Shown: positions 8,056 through 17,367 of the stretch, one piece after another
Layout: every line of letters begins with the position of its first letter
How positions within the stretch are numbered: position 1 is the stretch's first letter
Source of the DNA: Salinibacterium sp.
Lineage (GTDB): Bacteria > Actinomycetota > Actinomycetes > Actinomycetales > Microbacteriaceae
Reading direction: 5' to 3'
DNA: 64,000 nt
Assembly (NCBI GenBank): GCA_019638845.1
Contig: JAHBSZ010000001.1
Location: 558,001 to 622,000, forward strand
Made by a program: the position numbers and the translations under genes
The notes under the pieces: model-generated
The model's database searches: none
What the model saw: only the letters and a program-made list of their open reading frames with translations
Told to the model about the DNA's origin: nothing

Positions 8056-9852
8056 TTAAGCCAGTAACTCTTCCAACTCAAGCCAGCGCAGCTCCACGGT
8101 GTCGAGCTGATCCTGCAAGCTCGTGATCTCGTGCGAAAGTGCTCCGAGGCCCGCATAGTCCGATTGATCGTGGGCGGCCATGCGTGCGTGGATGTCGGCG
8201 ATCTGGCCGTTCAGTTTCTCGATCTTGCGACCCGCCGCGGCGTGCTCCTTCTGCGCGTTGCGCAGTTCGGCGCCACCGAGCTTCGAGGTCTTGCTGGTCG
8301 AGCTAGTCGAGGCCGACACCACGGCGATTTTCGCGCCCTGCCCCCTCTGCTCGTGGGCACGCAGTTCGAGATACTCGTCGACGCCGCGGGGCAGGTGTCG
8401 CAGGTGCCCCTTGAGGAGAGCGAACTGGTTGTCGGTGACGCGTTCGAGCAGGTACCGATCGTGGCTGACCACGAGCAGGGTGCCGGGGAAGGTGTCGAGC
8501 AGATCTTCGATGGCAGCGAGCATGTCGGTATCGAGGTCGTTGGTGGGCTCATCCAAGATCAGCACGTTCGGCTCGCTCAACAGAATGAGCAACAGCTGCA
8601 AGCGCCGCTTCTGCCCGCCCGACAGATCCTTGACCTGCGTTGAGAGCTGCGCGCTCGCGAAGCCCACGCGCTCGAGCATCTGACTCGGAGTCATCTCTTT
8701 GCCGCCGGTAACATACGTGCTCTTCTGACGCGAGATGACGTCGCTCACGCGGTCGTTCCAGATGTCCTCAAGTTCGAAGAGCTGCTGGGTGAGCGTCGCG
8801 ACCTTGATGGTCTTGCCGCGCTTGACGCGTCCGGAGGTCGGGAGCAGAGAACCGGCGACGAGAGAGAGCAGTGTGCTCTTGCCCGCTCCGTTGACCCCGA
8901 GAATTCCGGTGCGCTCGCCGGGCGCGATGCGCCAGGTGACATCCGTGAGCACGGTCTTGTCCCCGTACGCGACGCTTACGTTCTCGAGGTCGACGACATC
9001 CTTGCCGAGTCGCTGCATCGCCATGGACGACAACGCAACGCTGTCGCGCACGGGCGGCTCGTTGGCGATCAGTTCGTTCGCTGCATCGATGCGGAACTTG
9101 GGCTTGGCCGTGCGGGCGGGTGCGCCGCGACGCAGCCACGCGAGTTCTTTCTTCATGAGGTTCTGGCGCTTCGACTCCATGGTCGCGGCCATCTGGTCAC
9201 GCTCGACACGCTGCAGGATGTACGCCGCATAGCCGCCCTCGAACGGCTCGATGAGCCGGTCGTGCACCTCCCACGTGGCCGTGCAGATCTCATCGAGGAA
9301 CCACCGGTCGTGAGTCACGACCACGAGCCCGCCGGCGTTCGTCGACCAGCGCCGCTTGAGATGGCCCGCGAGCCAGGTGATGCCTTCGACGTCGAGGTGG
9401 TTTGTCGGCTCATCGAGGAAGATGATGTCGTGGTCACCGATCAGCAGGGCGGCGAGCGCCACTCGCCGGCGTTGCCCTCCCGAGAGGTCGCCCACGAGCG
9501 CCTCCCACGGGAGGTCGGCGATGAGCCCGGCGATGACATCGCGGACGTTGGGGTCGCCCGCCCAGACGTGCTCATCGATGTCTCCGATGACGGTCTGGTG
9601 CACGGTTTTGGTGCTGTCGAGTTCGTCCGCCTGATCGAGCATGGCGATCGTGACGCCACCGCGGCGCGTGACGCGGCCGGAATCCGGTTCGAGGGTGCCC
9701 GCGAGCATCCGGAGCAGGGTCGACTTGCCGTCGCCATTGCGGCCGACGATGCCGATGCGGTCGCCTTCGTCGAGGCCAATCGTGACCTTGTCGAAGATCA
9801 CGCGAGTCGGGTATTCGAGGTGAAGCGCTTCAGCGCCGAGGAGATGTGCCAC
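8056..9852 (-). CDS. ABC-F family ATP-binding protein (Uup/Ettl type)
   Basis: This 598-residue protein has two ABC ATPase domains and no membrane helices, so it acts on the ribosome or in the cytosol. Domain 1 has Walker A GRNGDGKST, signature LSGGQRRR and Walker B FLDEPTNHLD. Domain 2 has GVNGAGKST, LSGGQKRR and LILDEPTNDLD. A charged interdomain linker (MESKRQNLMKKELAWLRRG) and a C-terminal coiled coil (NAQKEHAAAGRKIEKLNGQ) are typical of Uup-like members. A low-complexity stretch rich in Ser and Thr before the coiled coil coincides with a diverged copy of the dispersed repeat. GTG at 9852 lies six bases after a TACCTT -10-like box, so the mRNA may be leaderless. Confidence 0.92.
   Translation of the reverse strand: MAHLLGAEALHLEYPTRVIFDKVTIGLDEGDRIGIVGRNGDGKSTLLRMLAGTLEPDSGRVTRRGGVTIAMLDQADELDSTKTVHQTVIGDIDEHVWAGDPNVRDVIAGLIADLPWEALVGDLSGGQRRRVALAALLIGDHDIIFLDEPTNHLDVEGITWLAGHLKRRWSTNAGGLVVVTHDRWFLDEICTATWEVHDRLIEPFEGGYAAYILQRVERDQMAATMESKRQNLMKKELAWLRRGAPARTAKPKFRIDAANELIANEPPVRDSVALSSMAMQRLGKDVVDLENVSVAYGDKTVLTDVTWRIAPGERTGILGVNGAGKSTLLSLVAGSLLPTSGRVKRGKTIKVATLTQQLFELEDIWNDRVSDVISRQKSTYVTGGKEMTPSQMLERVGFASAQLSTQVKDLSGGQKRRLQLLLILLSEPNVLILDEPTNDLDTDMLAAIEDLLDTFPGTLLVVSHDRYLLERVTDNQFALLKGHLRHLPRGVDEYLELRAHEQRGQGAKIAVVSASTSSTSKTSKLGGAELRNAQKEHAAAGRKIEKLNGQIADIHARMAAHDQSDYAGLGALSHEITSLQDQLDTVELRWLELEELLA
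8296..8314 (-). repeat. Dispersed intragenic element, copy 2 (diverged)
   Basis: The plus strand reads GGTCGAGCTAGTCGAGGCC, related to the copies in the ligase and nrdA genes with three or four substitutions. It is translated as ASTSST in the flexible linker of the ABC-F protein. It lies in the same orientation and reading frame relative to its gene as copies 1 and 4. Confidence 0.5.
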
Positions 9853-9858
9853 TGCCTA

Positions 9859-9864
9859 AAGGTA
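9859..9864 (-). promoter_or_regulatory. Candidate -10 box for the ABC-F gene
   Basis: The minus strand reads TACCTT (TAnnnT) ending six bases before the GTG start of the ABC-F gene, with no Shine-Dalgarno sequence between. That layout fits leaderless transcription, which is common in actinobacteria. No clear -35 is seen. Confidence 0.35.
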
Positions 9865-9909
9865 GCTTGGATGCGCGTGCCCGGGTGACGCCGGCGGTCT
9901 CCGCCCGTC

Positions 9910-11463
9910 TCAGGGGATGGTGACGGAGACGGTGTGGTACCCCTCGGAGCCGTTCGGCGCGGGCGGAACTCGCGTCTCACCCTGAGTGTCGCCGTTGGCA
10001 TCGGTCGCTCGCACGGCCACGAGGTGGTTACCCGACGGGGCGTCCCACTCGTAGACCCATTGGCGCCAGGTGTCCGTCGAGACAGCGTCCGCAAGGGTTG
10101 CCTCGTGCCAGGCTCCGTCGTCGATGCGAACCTCGACGCGCTCGATCCCTCGGTGCTGGGCCCACGCAACACCACCGACGGCGACAGGTCCCCCTGGCAC
10201 ATCAGGGGTTCGCAGCACATCGATACGGGATGCCGTCTTCACCGGTCCGAGCGCCGACCAGCCACGCGGCGTCCAGTAGCCCATGTCGTCGGCGAACGTC
10301 GTGACTGTGAGTTCGACGACCCACTTCGTCGCCGACACATACCCGTACAGCCCCGGTACGACCATGCGCACGGGGAAGCCGTGCTCGATCGGAAGCGGCA
10401 CTCCGTTCATCCCGACCGCCAGTAGCGACTGTCGATCCTCCTCGAGCAATACGTCGAGCGGGGTGCCCGCAGTGAAACCATCAATGCTGGTGGACAACAC
10501 CATGTCGGCGCCGGCGAGCGGTCCCGCTTGACGGAGCAGTTCGCGAATCGGGTACCCGAGCCAGGTCGCATTGCCGACGAGATTTCCTCCCACCTCGTTG
10601 GACACACACATGAGTGTGACCATGTGCTCCGTGAGCGGAAGCGCCAGCAACTCCGCGAAGGAGATCTCCACCTCGCGCTCGACCATTCCGGTGACCTTGA
10701 GTTTCCAGGTGTCGGCGTCGATGACGGGCACCTGCAGCGCGGTATCGATGCGATAGAACGTCTCGTTTGACGAGATGAGGCTCGTGATCCCCGGGATGCC
10801 TAGGGATGCCCCCGCCGGGACCGGTGCCATGGGAGTCGTGGGCGCCGGAAGCTTCAGCGCCTCCCGCACGGTGTTGACCGCGGTCGTTCCCGCGTTCATC
10901 GCGCGCGCTCCGAGGCCGACGACGACCGCCCCGGCCGTCGTGGCGCCGAACATCACGAGAAATCCGCGCCGCGTGACCGCAGCGCGCTCGGGACCGGATG
11001 CCACGGCAGCAGTCCATCGGTGTAGCCGGTCCGTCCCGATCCGGAGCACGATCGCCCCGCCAACCACACCTACGAGCGTCGGGATGCTCGAGAGCGCGTT
11101 CGACTCGGCACGAGTCACCACCGCGAGAATGGCGACAACCCCGACGGCCGCAAGGGCGACAAGCCCCCACGGGGATCGACGGTACTGAAGAATTCCGATG
11201 CCGACCGCCAACACCAGCACGAGGATGCCCAGCGCGACGAAGAGCGCGATCTTGTCACCCGTGCCGAACACGGCAATGACGAAAGTCTTGAACCACCCCG
11301 GCACGATGTCGATGACGAACGAGCCAACCCCGAACAGCGGACTTCCGGAGGGCAGCACCATGATCGCGGCAATTGCTTCCGCGATGGCGAGTGTCACGAG
11401 CCCTGCGAGCATCCCGACAAGAGCTGACCATAGGGTCACGCGCCGCGGAGTCATGCCGGTCAT
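9910..11463 (-). CDS. Membrane-anchored molybdopterin-dependent oxidoreductase (sulfite oxidase/YedY superfamily)
   Basis: This 517-residue protein begins with about four membrane helices, then a twin-arginine-like stretch (TRRGFLVMFG) with another hydrophobic segment, and then an extracellular catalytic part. The Mo-cofactor Cys ligand is at about residue 286 in VTLMCVSNEVGGN, the conserved core of the oxidoreductase molybdopterin-binding domain. The C-terminal third (about 410-517) looks like the Mo-co oxidoreductase dimerisation (Ig-like) domain. It probably reduces or oxidises a sulfur- or nitrogen-containing substrate outside the membrane. The substrate and electron partner are not indicated by the neighbours. 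Confidence 0.87.
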   Translation of the reverse strand: MTGMTPRRVTLWSALVGMLAGLVTLAIAEAIAAIMVLPSGSPLFGVGSFVIDIVPGWFKTFVIAVFGTGDKIALFVALGILVLVLAVGIGILQYRRSPWGLVALAAVGVVAILAVVTRAESNALSSIPTLVGVVGGAIVLRIGTDRLHRWTAAVASGPERAAVTRRGFLVMFGATTAGAVVVGLGARAMNAGTTAVNTVREALKLPAPTTPMAPVPAGASLGIPGITSLISSNETFYRIDTALQVPVIDADTWKLKVTGMVEREVEISFAELLALPLTEHMVTLMCVSNEVGGNLVGNATWLGYPIRELLRQAGPLAGADMVLSTSIDGFTAGTPLDVLLEEDRQSLLAVGMNGVPLPIEHGFPVRMVVPGLYGYVSATKWVVELTVTTFADDMGYWTPRGWSALGPVKTASRIDVLRTPDVPGGPVAVGGVAWAQHRGIERVEVRIDDGAWHEATLADAVSTDTWRQWVYEWDAPSGNHLVAVRATDANGDTQGETRVPPAPNGSEGYHTVSVTIP

Positions 11464-11502
11464 GCTAGTTCCCGAACCATGGGAGTGATTCGGAGCCGTC
11501 GA

Positions 11503-12177
11503 TCAATCGGATAGCCAACTCGGGCGGGCCGGCAGATCGGTGAACGTGCGGTACACGATGTCTGATGTGGGCCGCAGCACTACCCACACCGTGAGAGCCA
11601 TGAGTCGAGCATCCAGCCACAGCGATTTGTGGTCGAGATACCACATCTCGAGCTCACCCTTGAAGGGTGCAATCTCGTCGCGGTAGAACGCGCGCGGGTC
11701 GATGTCCGGCTTCGACAGCAGCCTTTCCTCATCGCGGAATACGATCGAACCGATTCCCGTCACCCCCGGGCGCACGGTGTAGATACGCTCCCGCACGTGC
11801 GGTGGGTAGCCGTCATAGTCAACTTGCACCTGGGGCCGAGGACCCACAAAACTCATATCTCCGGTGAGCACATTGATGAGCTGGGGTACCTCATTGATCT
11901 TGGTCGCACGAAGCGAGCGACCGACAGGCGTCACCCGCGGATCCCCGCGTACCGTGAGGCTGCCGGTACCCAGGTTGGGGCTGTCTTTGAGCATCGTCGC
12001 GAACTTCCAGATGCCGAACGTCGTGTTGTGGTAACCGATTCGCTTCTGCTTGTAGAACACCTCGCCCTCGCCCGTGAGACGCAGCGCGAGCATGACCGGA
12101 GACAGCAACGGCGTGAGGATGACGACGGCGACGCCGGAAACGAGCACGTCGAAGAAGCGCTTGAAAAACGTATACAT
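11503..12177 (-). CDS. Sugar-phosphate transferase (PglC/WcaJ-type initiating phosphoglycosyltransferase)
   Basis: This monotopic phosphoglycosyltransferase of 224 residues should transfer a sugar-1-phosphate from UDP-sugar to polyprenyl phosphate, starting a cell-surface glycan. It has one N-terminal membrane helix (FFDVLVSGVAVVILTPLL) and the family stretches YKQKRIG and GDMSFVGPRPQ. The usual catalytic Asp-Glu dyad (DELPQL) reads N95-E96 (KINEVPQL) here. ATG at 12177 is used; GTG at 12186 would overlap the dehydratase stop by four bases and is also plausible. It is the last gene of a three-gene amino-sugar cassette. Confidence 0.88.
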   Translation of the reverse strand: MYTFFKRFFDVLVSGVAVVILTPLLSPVMLALRLTGEGEVFYKQKRIGYHNTTFGIWKFATMLKDSPNLGTGSLTVRGDPRVTPVGRSLRATKINEVPQLINVLTGDMSFVGPRPQVQVDYDGYPPHVRERIYTVRPGVTGIGSIVFRDEERLLSKPDIDPRAFYRDEIAPFKGELEMWYLDHKSLWLDARLMALTVWVVLRPTSDIVYRTFTDLPARPSWLSD

Positions 12178-12182
12178 CCCGG

Positions 12183-13388
12183 TCACATCTTCTGGTCGAG
12201 GCTCTTGCCGGTTTCCACGTGGTGGAAGGTCGGAACGATTTCTGCGATGGTCTCGACGATGGCCTCCTTGGGCAGGTCTGCGCGGTCGAACAACTCGCGC
12301 AGGTCGGCGAGGGTGGCCCGGATGCCCGCGACATCGTTGCTCGCGCGTCCGCGCACGACGCCGAGCGCGCCGAACGAATCGAGGTCGACGTCCTCGTCGG
12401 TCGTATAGAACTCCTCGAACGATTTCTCGCCGGACGTCTCCGACGCAAAGTAGTACACCGGCCACGTGGTGGAGTCCGCCGTGCGGGCAGCGGCTTTAGC
12501 CCGCGCTTCGTCCTCCGAGGAGCAGTAGTCAGGCTCGTACCCGAGTTCGCGCAGCAGCGCGTCGGCGATGGTGGAGAAGGTGAGCATCCGGGGTTCATCG
12601 AGTTTGGGGAAGAAGATGTCGGCCGGGTCGCCAAGGATGCACGCGAGCAGACAGAGTTGGCCGCTCTCGTTCGGGCTGACGAAGTAGCGACGCACGTCGT
12701 TCGGGGCGGAGAGGGGCTGGTTCTTGGCGATGCGCTCAAGAAAACCCGCGGGCAGGCTGCCGTTCGAGAACGCGACGTTCGCGAAGCGAGCGGTGACCGC
12801 GGGAAGTTCCGCAGCGTAGGCAAGCACCGCTTCCTCCATGAGCTTCTTCGATGCTCCCATGACGTTGGCCGGGTTCGCCGCCTTGTCGGTCGAGACGCAG
12901 AAGAAGTGCTTCGGTGGCAGCTCACGCATGAGGTCGAGGAGGGCCACGGTGCTCATGACATTGTTCTCGAGCATCGCTTCGATCGAGTAGCGATCCTTCT
13001 CGCTGCGCACGTGCTTGTGTGCTGCGAAATGGGCGACGATGTCGAACGGGCCTTCCGCGCGGAGCATGCGCTCGAAGACGGGCCCGCCGAACGAAATCGG
13101 ATAGGTCTTGTAGTCGTCGGGCACGTACTGGTGGTCGGTGCTGCGCAGGTCGCGAGTGAGCTCGGTGAGGCCGTTCTCGTTGAGGTCGACGACGACAAGT
13201 CGCGACGGGCGGAACGGTAGCAGGGCATGGATGAACGAGGAACCGATAGTTCCCGCTCCCCCGATGACGAGCACGGATGCCCCCTCGATCGCACTCCGCA
13301 GCTCGGCATCGTGCGCCGCGAGGTCTGCAGCGAACAGACTCTCGCTGCGGCCGATGACGTGGTCGGCGATGAACGCATCGAGGTTCAC
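12183..13388 (-). CDS. UDP-N-acetylglucosamine 4,6-dehydratase-like polysaccharide biosynthesis protein
   Basis: This 401-residue soluble NAD-dependent nucleotide-sugar dehydratase is of the FlaA1/PglF/CapD type (Polysacc_synt_2). The Rossmann motif is VLVIGGAGTIGSS. The conserved FAAHKHVRSEKDRY and STDKAANPANVMGASKKLME follow, with MxxxK replacing the YxxxK of classical SDRs, as in inverting or retaining UDP-GlcNAc dehydratases. It lacks the N-terminal membrane domain of WbpM-like proteins. GTG at 13388 overlaps the aminotransferase stop by four bases. The two together would make a UDP-4-amino-4,6-dideoxy sugar. Confidence 0.87.
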   Translation of the reverse strand: MNLDAFIADHVIGRSESLFAADLAAHDAELRSAIEGASVLVIGGAGTIGSSFIHALLPFRPSRLVVVDLNENGLTELTRDLRSTDHQYVPDDYKTYPISFGGPVFERMLRAEGPFDIVAHFAAHKHVRSEKDRYSIEAMLENNVMSTVALLDLMRELPPKHFFCVSTDKAANPANVMGASKKLMEEAVLAYAAELPAVTARFANVAFSNGSLPAGFLERIAKNQPLSAPNDVRRYFVSPNESGQLCLLACILGDPADIFFPKLDEPRMLTFSTIADALLRELGYEPDYCSSEDEARAKAAARTADSTTWPVYYFASETSGEKSFEEFYTTDEDVDLDSFGALGVVRGRASNDVAGIRATLADLRELFDRADLPKEAIVETIAEIVPTFHHVETGKSLDQKM

Positions 13389-14596
13389 GGGGTTCCCTCC
13401 ACCGACTCGACAACCACGCGGATCACTTCGGCGACCTGCGCCTCGGTGAGCGTGTTGTACAACGGCAACGTGATCTCGTTCGAGTAGAGCTCGTAGGTCT
13501 TGGGGTAGTCGGCGATGTCGTAGCCGCGATTACGGAACAGGGTGAGCATTGCCATCGGGATGTAGTGGACGTTGACCCCCACCCCCGCCTCGGCGATCGC
13601 GGTGATGACGCGGTCGCGACGCTGCTCGTCCGCACCCTTGATACGCAGGAGGTAGAGGTGTGCCGACGACTCGCGCTCGGCATCGCGATAGGGCGGCAGG
13701 ATCGCCCAATCGTGCTGCGCGAAAGCGTCCTGATAGAGCTCGAACTTGCGTTTGCGGTCGGGGAGCAGCTCGCCTGCGTACTTGCGGACTTGCGCCAGAC
13801 CGATCGCCGCGTTGATGTCGGGCATGTTGATCTTGAGGCCCTGGTCGATGATGTCGTAGCGCCACGCGCCCGGCACGTTCTTCTCGAATGCGCTCTTGTT
13901 CTGGCCGTTCAGCGCGAGCGCTTTGAGGAAGGTGTACTCCTCCTCATTGTCGAATGGCGTCGGCAGGTTGAGCGCGATGGCTCCGCCTTCACCGGTCGTG
14001 ATGTTCTTCACGGAGTGCAGACTGAACACCGTCGCGTCGGCGAGTTGGCCATCCGGCGTGCCCTTGTACGTGGCGCCGATCGAGTGGGCAGCGTCGGAGA
14101 CGATCAGAATGCGACCGAGTTTCTGCTGCCGGGGGGTGCTTGCCGAGAACATCGCACGGATGCCCGGCTCCTCCAGCACTGCCCGAATCGCGTCGTAGTC
14201 CGCGGGCCACCCGCCCATGTCGACCGGGATCACCGCTTTCGTACGTTCGGTGACCGCACCCCGGATGTTCTCGGGGTCAATCGTGAAGTCGTCGAGCACG
14301 TCCACCATGACGACGGTCGCTCCGAGATTCATGGCACACAGCGCGGTCGCGCTGTAGGTATACGCCGGGATGATGACCTCGTCGCCAGGGCCCACACCGA
14401 GCCAGCGCAGCATGAGCATCGCACCGGAAGTCCAGGAGTTGACGCACAACACTGGTGTCCCCGTGATGAGGGCGATCTCGGCTTCGAGCTGGCGGACCTT
14501 GGGGCCGGTTGTGAGCCAGCCCGTGTTGGTGAGCGCGTCATTGACTTCCGCGATGACATCCGCGTCGATGAGCGGTAGCGAGAAGGGGATGGCCAT
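13385..14596 (-). CDS. DegT/DnrJ/EryC1-family sugar aminotransferase
   Basis: This 403-residue PLP-dependent transaminase is of the PglE/PseC type and acts on 4-keto-6-deoxy nucleotide sugars. The PLP Lys lies in FSLHSVKNITTGEGG, and the conserved NTGWLTTGPKV, NSWTSGAM and VSDAAHSIGA agree with the family. It heads the cassette with the 4,6-dehydratase and the initiating transferase, which gives the order expected for a bacillosamine-like pathway, although no acetyltransferase is present. The ATG lacks a visible ribosome-binding site and follows a TAGATT box by eight bases, so it may be leaderless. Confidence 0.9.
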   Translation of the reverse strand: MAIPFSLPLIDADVIAEVNDALTNTGWLTTGPKVRQLEAEIALITGTPVLCVNSWTSGAMLMLRWLGVGPGDEVIIPAYTYSATALCAMNLGATVVMVDVLDDFTIDPENIRGAVTERTKAVIPVDMGGWPADYDAIRAVLEEPGIRAMFSASTPRQQKLGRILIVSDAAHSIGATYKGTPDGQLADATVFSLHSVKNITTGEGGAIALNLPTPFDNEEEYTFLKALALNGQNKSAFEKNVPGAWRYDIIDQGLKINMPDINAAIGLAQVRKYAGELLPDRKRKFELYQDAFAQHDWAILPPYRDAERESSAHLYLLRIKGADEQRRDRVITAIAEAGVGVNVHYIPMAMLTLFRNRGYDIADYPKTYELYSNEITLPLYNTLTEAQVAEVIRVVVESVEGTP

Positions 14597-14604
14597 AGAG
14601 GTTA

Positions 14605-14610
14605 AATCTA
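14605..14610 (-). promoter_or_regulatory. Candidate -10 box of the amino-sugar cassette
   Basis: The minus strand reads TAGATT, eight bases before the ATG of the aminotransferase, in the short gap behind ispE. There is no Shine-Dalgarno sequence, consistent with a leaderless message. No good -35 is seen. Confidence 0.35.
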
Positions 14611-14620
14611 GTCGCGGCTC

Positions 14621-15556
14621 TTAGTCGCCGACGATGCGGGCGCCGTGCACCGGTCCGGTCGCTCGCACGACGGTGAGGCGCGCGGCGCTCAACGCAATCT
14701 GCAGTTCGAGCGCAGAGTCCAGGTCTGCGGCCAGGAATGCCACGGTGGGGCCCGACCCCGAGATGATCCCGGCGAGGGCACCGTTCTGTTCACCCAGCTC
14801 AAGCACGTCCGCAAGCGATGGCTCGAGGTGGAGGGCTGGCGCCTGCAGGTCGTTGTAGAGGCACTCGGCGAGCATGGCGGGGTCGCCCGCGCGCAAGGCC
14901 TGCAGCACGTTGGCGTCGACCGAGGGTGCGTTTTGGGCGGGGAAGATGTCTTGCGAGTGGCGATCGCGGTGCCTGTCGAGCTCGCTGTACACCTCGGGCG
15001 TCGAGAGCCCGAAGTCCGCGAGGGCGAGAACCCACTGAAAGGTGCCCTTGGCCAGGGCCGGGCTGAGCTGGTCACCGCGGCCCGTGCCGATGGCGGTTCC
15101 ACCCGTGAAGGCGAAAGGCACGTCGGCGCCGAGCTGAGCTGCGAGGTCGAGCATGTCTTCGCGCGCGAGGCCGGTACCCCACAGGGCATCGCACGCCAGG
15201 AGTGTTGCCGCGGCATCCGCCGATCCGCCTCCCATGCCGCCCGTGACCGGGACGTGCTTGTCGATCTGAAGTCGCACCCCACCGCGGTAGCCGGTCTTGC
15301 GGGCGAGTAGGCGTGCCGCCTTGATCGCGATGTTCGAGCCGTCGGTCGGAACCCGCGAGAGCTCAACCGTGCCGTTGACCTCTACCGAAAAATCATCGGC
15401 CGGGTAGGCGCGCACGTCTTCGTAGAGTGACACCGCTTGGTACGCGATCGCGACGTCGTGATACCCGTCGTCGAGCAGCGCGCCGACCTTCAGGAAGACA
15501 TTGATCTTGCCCGGGGCCCGCGCATGCACCATGGTCGTGCCCGGCTCCACTGTCAT
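14621..15556 (-). CDS. ispE: 4-diphosphocytidyl-2-C-methyl-D-erythritol kinase
   Basis: This GHMP-superfamily kinase of 311 residues phosphorylates CDP-methylerythritol in the non-mevalonate isoprenoid pathway. It opens with the conserved [13 protein letters not shown]. The ATP-binding glycine loop is [16 protein letters not shown], and the C-terminal GHMP motif is [14 protein letters not shown]. Length and motif order match the family. It follows rsmA after a 51-base gap, the usual metG-tatD-rsmA-ispE order of actinobacteria. The ATG at 15556 seems right, although an internal ATG (MVHARAPG) nine residues in is possible. Confidence 0.95.
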   Translation of the reverse strand: MTVEPGTTMVHARAPGKINVFLKVGALLDDGYHDVAIAYQAVSLYEDVRAYPADDFSVEVNGTVELSRVPTDGSNIAIKAARLLARKTGYRGGVRLQIDKHVPVTGGMGGGSADAAATLLACDALWGTGLAREDMLDLAAQLGADVPFAFTGGTAIGTGRGDQLSPALAKGTFQWVLALADFGLSTPEVYSELDRHRDRHSQDIFPAQNAPSVDANVLQALRAGDPAMLAECLYNDLQAPALHLEPSLADVLELGEQNGALAGIISGSGPTVAFLAADLDSALELQIALSAARLTVVRATGPVHGARIVGD

Positions 15557-15607
15557 GGTCCCAACCTATCGCGGACCGCAGGGCAAGCTTGCCCAGCCCC
15601 CACCCGT

Positions 15608-16456
15608 CTAGGCTCGCGCGATGGCCAGAAAATCCGCGACTGTCAGTTCCTCGCCGCGGGCGGTCGGCGCGATTCCCGCGGCTTCCAGCCGGGCCGAGGC
15701 GGCCGCCGAGTCGCCGAGTACGGGCGCGAGCGCCTGACGGAGCATCTTGCGGCGCTGCTGGAACGCGGCATCCACGAGCGCGAAGGTCGCGAGCCGCTCG
15801 GCCTCAGTGCCGGGCTGCTCGTGCCGCTCGAAGCGGACGAGGATCGAGTCGACGTTTGGCACGGGCCAGAACACCTGACGGCTGACTTTGCCTGCGGTTG
15901 AGAACGAGCCGTACCAGGCCGACTTCACCGACGGCGACCCGTAAACCTTCGAACCGGGCCCTGCGGCAACACGCTCGCCGACCTCGGCCTGCACCATCAC
16001 GAGTCCGCGGTCGATCGACGGGAAGTGTTCCAGGAAGTGCAAGAGCACGGGCACCGACACGTTGTACGGAAGGTTCGCGACGAACACGGTCGGGTCGCCG
16101 GGTAGCGACGTGACGCGTAGTGCGTCCTGCGTGATGACGGTGAGCCGGGCATCCGGCGCGAGTTGCGCCACGGTGATCGGAAGCTGCTCGGCAAGACGCT
16201 TGTCGATCTCGACGGCGACCACGGATGCCCCGGTCTCCAGCAACCCGAGCGTGAGCGATCCCAGACCGGGGCCGACCTCCACGACGGTCTCGCCGTCGGT
16301 GACCCCGGCCGACTTCACGATGCGGCGGACGGTATTGGCGTCAATAACGAAGTTCTGTCCGAGCTTTTTCGTGGGCTGGATGCCGAGGAGATCCGCCAGA
16401 TCGCGGATCTCTGCTGGCCCCAGCAGCTTCACGCCGGGCGAATTCGACAGGGTCAA
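15608..16456 (-). CDS. rsmA: 16S rRNA (adenine(1518)-N(6)/adenine(1519)-N(6))-dimethyltransferase
   Basis: This is RsmA (KsgA), which dimethylates two adenines in the 3' terminal helix of 16S rRNA during 30S maturation. It has about 282 residues. The SAM-binding motif is [15 protein letters not shown], the catalytic motif is NLPYNVSVP, and the N-terminal [14 protein letters not shown] is diagnostic. The frame runs further upstream as a shadow. I chose the TTG at 16456, which overlaps the tatD stop by four bases; GTG at 16432 is an alternative. It lies in the classical metG-tatD-rsmA-ispE cluster. Confidence 0.93.
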   Translation of the reverse strand: MTLSNSPGVKLLGPAEIRDLADLLGIQPTKKLGQNFVIDANTVRRIVKSAGVTDGETVVEVGPGLGSLTLGLLETGASVVAVEIDKRLAEQLPITVAQLAPDARLTVITQDALRVTSLPGDPTVFVANLPYNVSVPVLLHFLEHFPSIDRGLVMVQAEVGERVAAGPGSKVYGSPSVKSAWYGSFSTAGKVSRQVFWPVPNVDSILVRFERHEQPGTEAERLATFALVDAAFQQRRKMLRQALAPVLGDSAAASARLEAAGIAPTARGEELTVADFLAIARA

Positions 16457-17367
16457 TCCGCGACCACGACGGGCTCGGAATCCCACGTTCCGTAGACCGC
16501 CTCGGTCGTCGACGTGATCTGTGCCGCGAGCATCGTCACGTCGGTGCCAAGATGCGCGGCCATCGCGCGGAGCGTGGTGGGAAGGAGGTACGGCGAGTTC
16601 GGCCGACCGCGCAGCGGGTGCGGCGTGAGATAGGGGGCATCCGATTCCACGAGAATGCGACCACGCGGAATAACCTCGAGAGCTTCGCGCAAGTTGCCGG
16701 CGTTCTTGAAGGTGACGGTTCCCGCAAACGACAGATACCAACCGTTGTCTGCACACAGCTTCGCCATCTCGGCATCTCCGGAGAAGCAGTGGAACACCGT
16801 GTGTTCCGGAGCGCCCACGCGCAGCAGGGTCTCAATGACCTGGGCGTGCGCGTCACGGTCATGAATCTGCAGAGCGAGCCCATGCTTCTTGGCTATCTCG
16901 ATGTGAGCCTCGAACGACTCGTGTTGCGCCTTCAGCCCGTCGGAATCCTCGGTGCGGAAGTAGTCGAGCCCGGTCTCGCCCACGGCGCGCACCCGAGGTC
17001 GGCCTGCAAGGTCGTCGATCTCGGCGAGGGCGTCGGACAGGCTGACACCATTCAGGCCTCCGGATGCCGCGTGCCGCGGCGCCTCGTTCGGATGCAGTGC
17101 CACGGCCGCAAGCACGCGGGGCTCGCGTGCTGCGATATCGGCCGACCAGCGAGACGACTCGAGGCTTCCACCCACCTGGACGACCCCACGCACACCCACG
17201 CTCGATGCTCGGTCGAGGTGCTCGCGGTAGTCGAGTTGGCCCTTTGCCTCGTTGCCGAAAGGTTCGAGATGCGTGTGGTTGTCGTACACCCCGACCGTCA
17301 GAGCCTCAGGCAATGGAGGGTATTCCACCGGTACAGCTTCGCGAGGCGCTGCCTCCGACTCACTCAC
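16453..17367 (-). CDS. TatD-family metal-dependent hydrolase (DNase)
   Basis: This 304-residue TIM-barrel phosphoesterase of the TatD/YcfH family acts as a 3'-5' exonuclease or related hydrolase. All metal ligands are visible: HxH in YDNHTHLEP, Glu in AVGETGLDY, His in LQIHDRDAH, His in FHCFSGD, and Asp in LVESDAPYL. The N-terminus carries about 28 extra residues rich in Pro and Glu. GTG at 17367 overlaps the metG stop by eight bases. The metG-tatD-rsmA order is conserved in many Gram-positive bacteria. Confidence 0.93.
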   Translation of the reverse strand: MSESEAAPREAVPVEYPPLPEALTVGVYDNHTHLEPFGNEAKGQLDYREHLDRASSVGVRGVVQVGGSLESSRWSADIAAREPRVLAAVALHPNEAPRHAASGGLNGVSLSDALAEIDDLAGRPRVRAVGETGLDYFRTEDSDGLKAQHESFEAHIEIAKKHGLALQIHDRDAHAQVIETLLRVGAPEHTVFHCFSGDAEMAKLCADNGWYLSFAGTVTFKNAGNLREALEVIPRGRILVESDAPYLTPHPLRGRPNSPYLLPTTLRAMAAHLGTDVTMLAAQITSTTEAVYGTWDSEPVVVAD

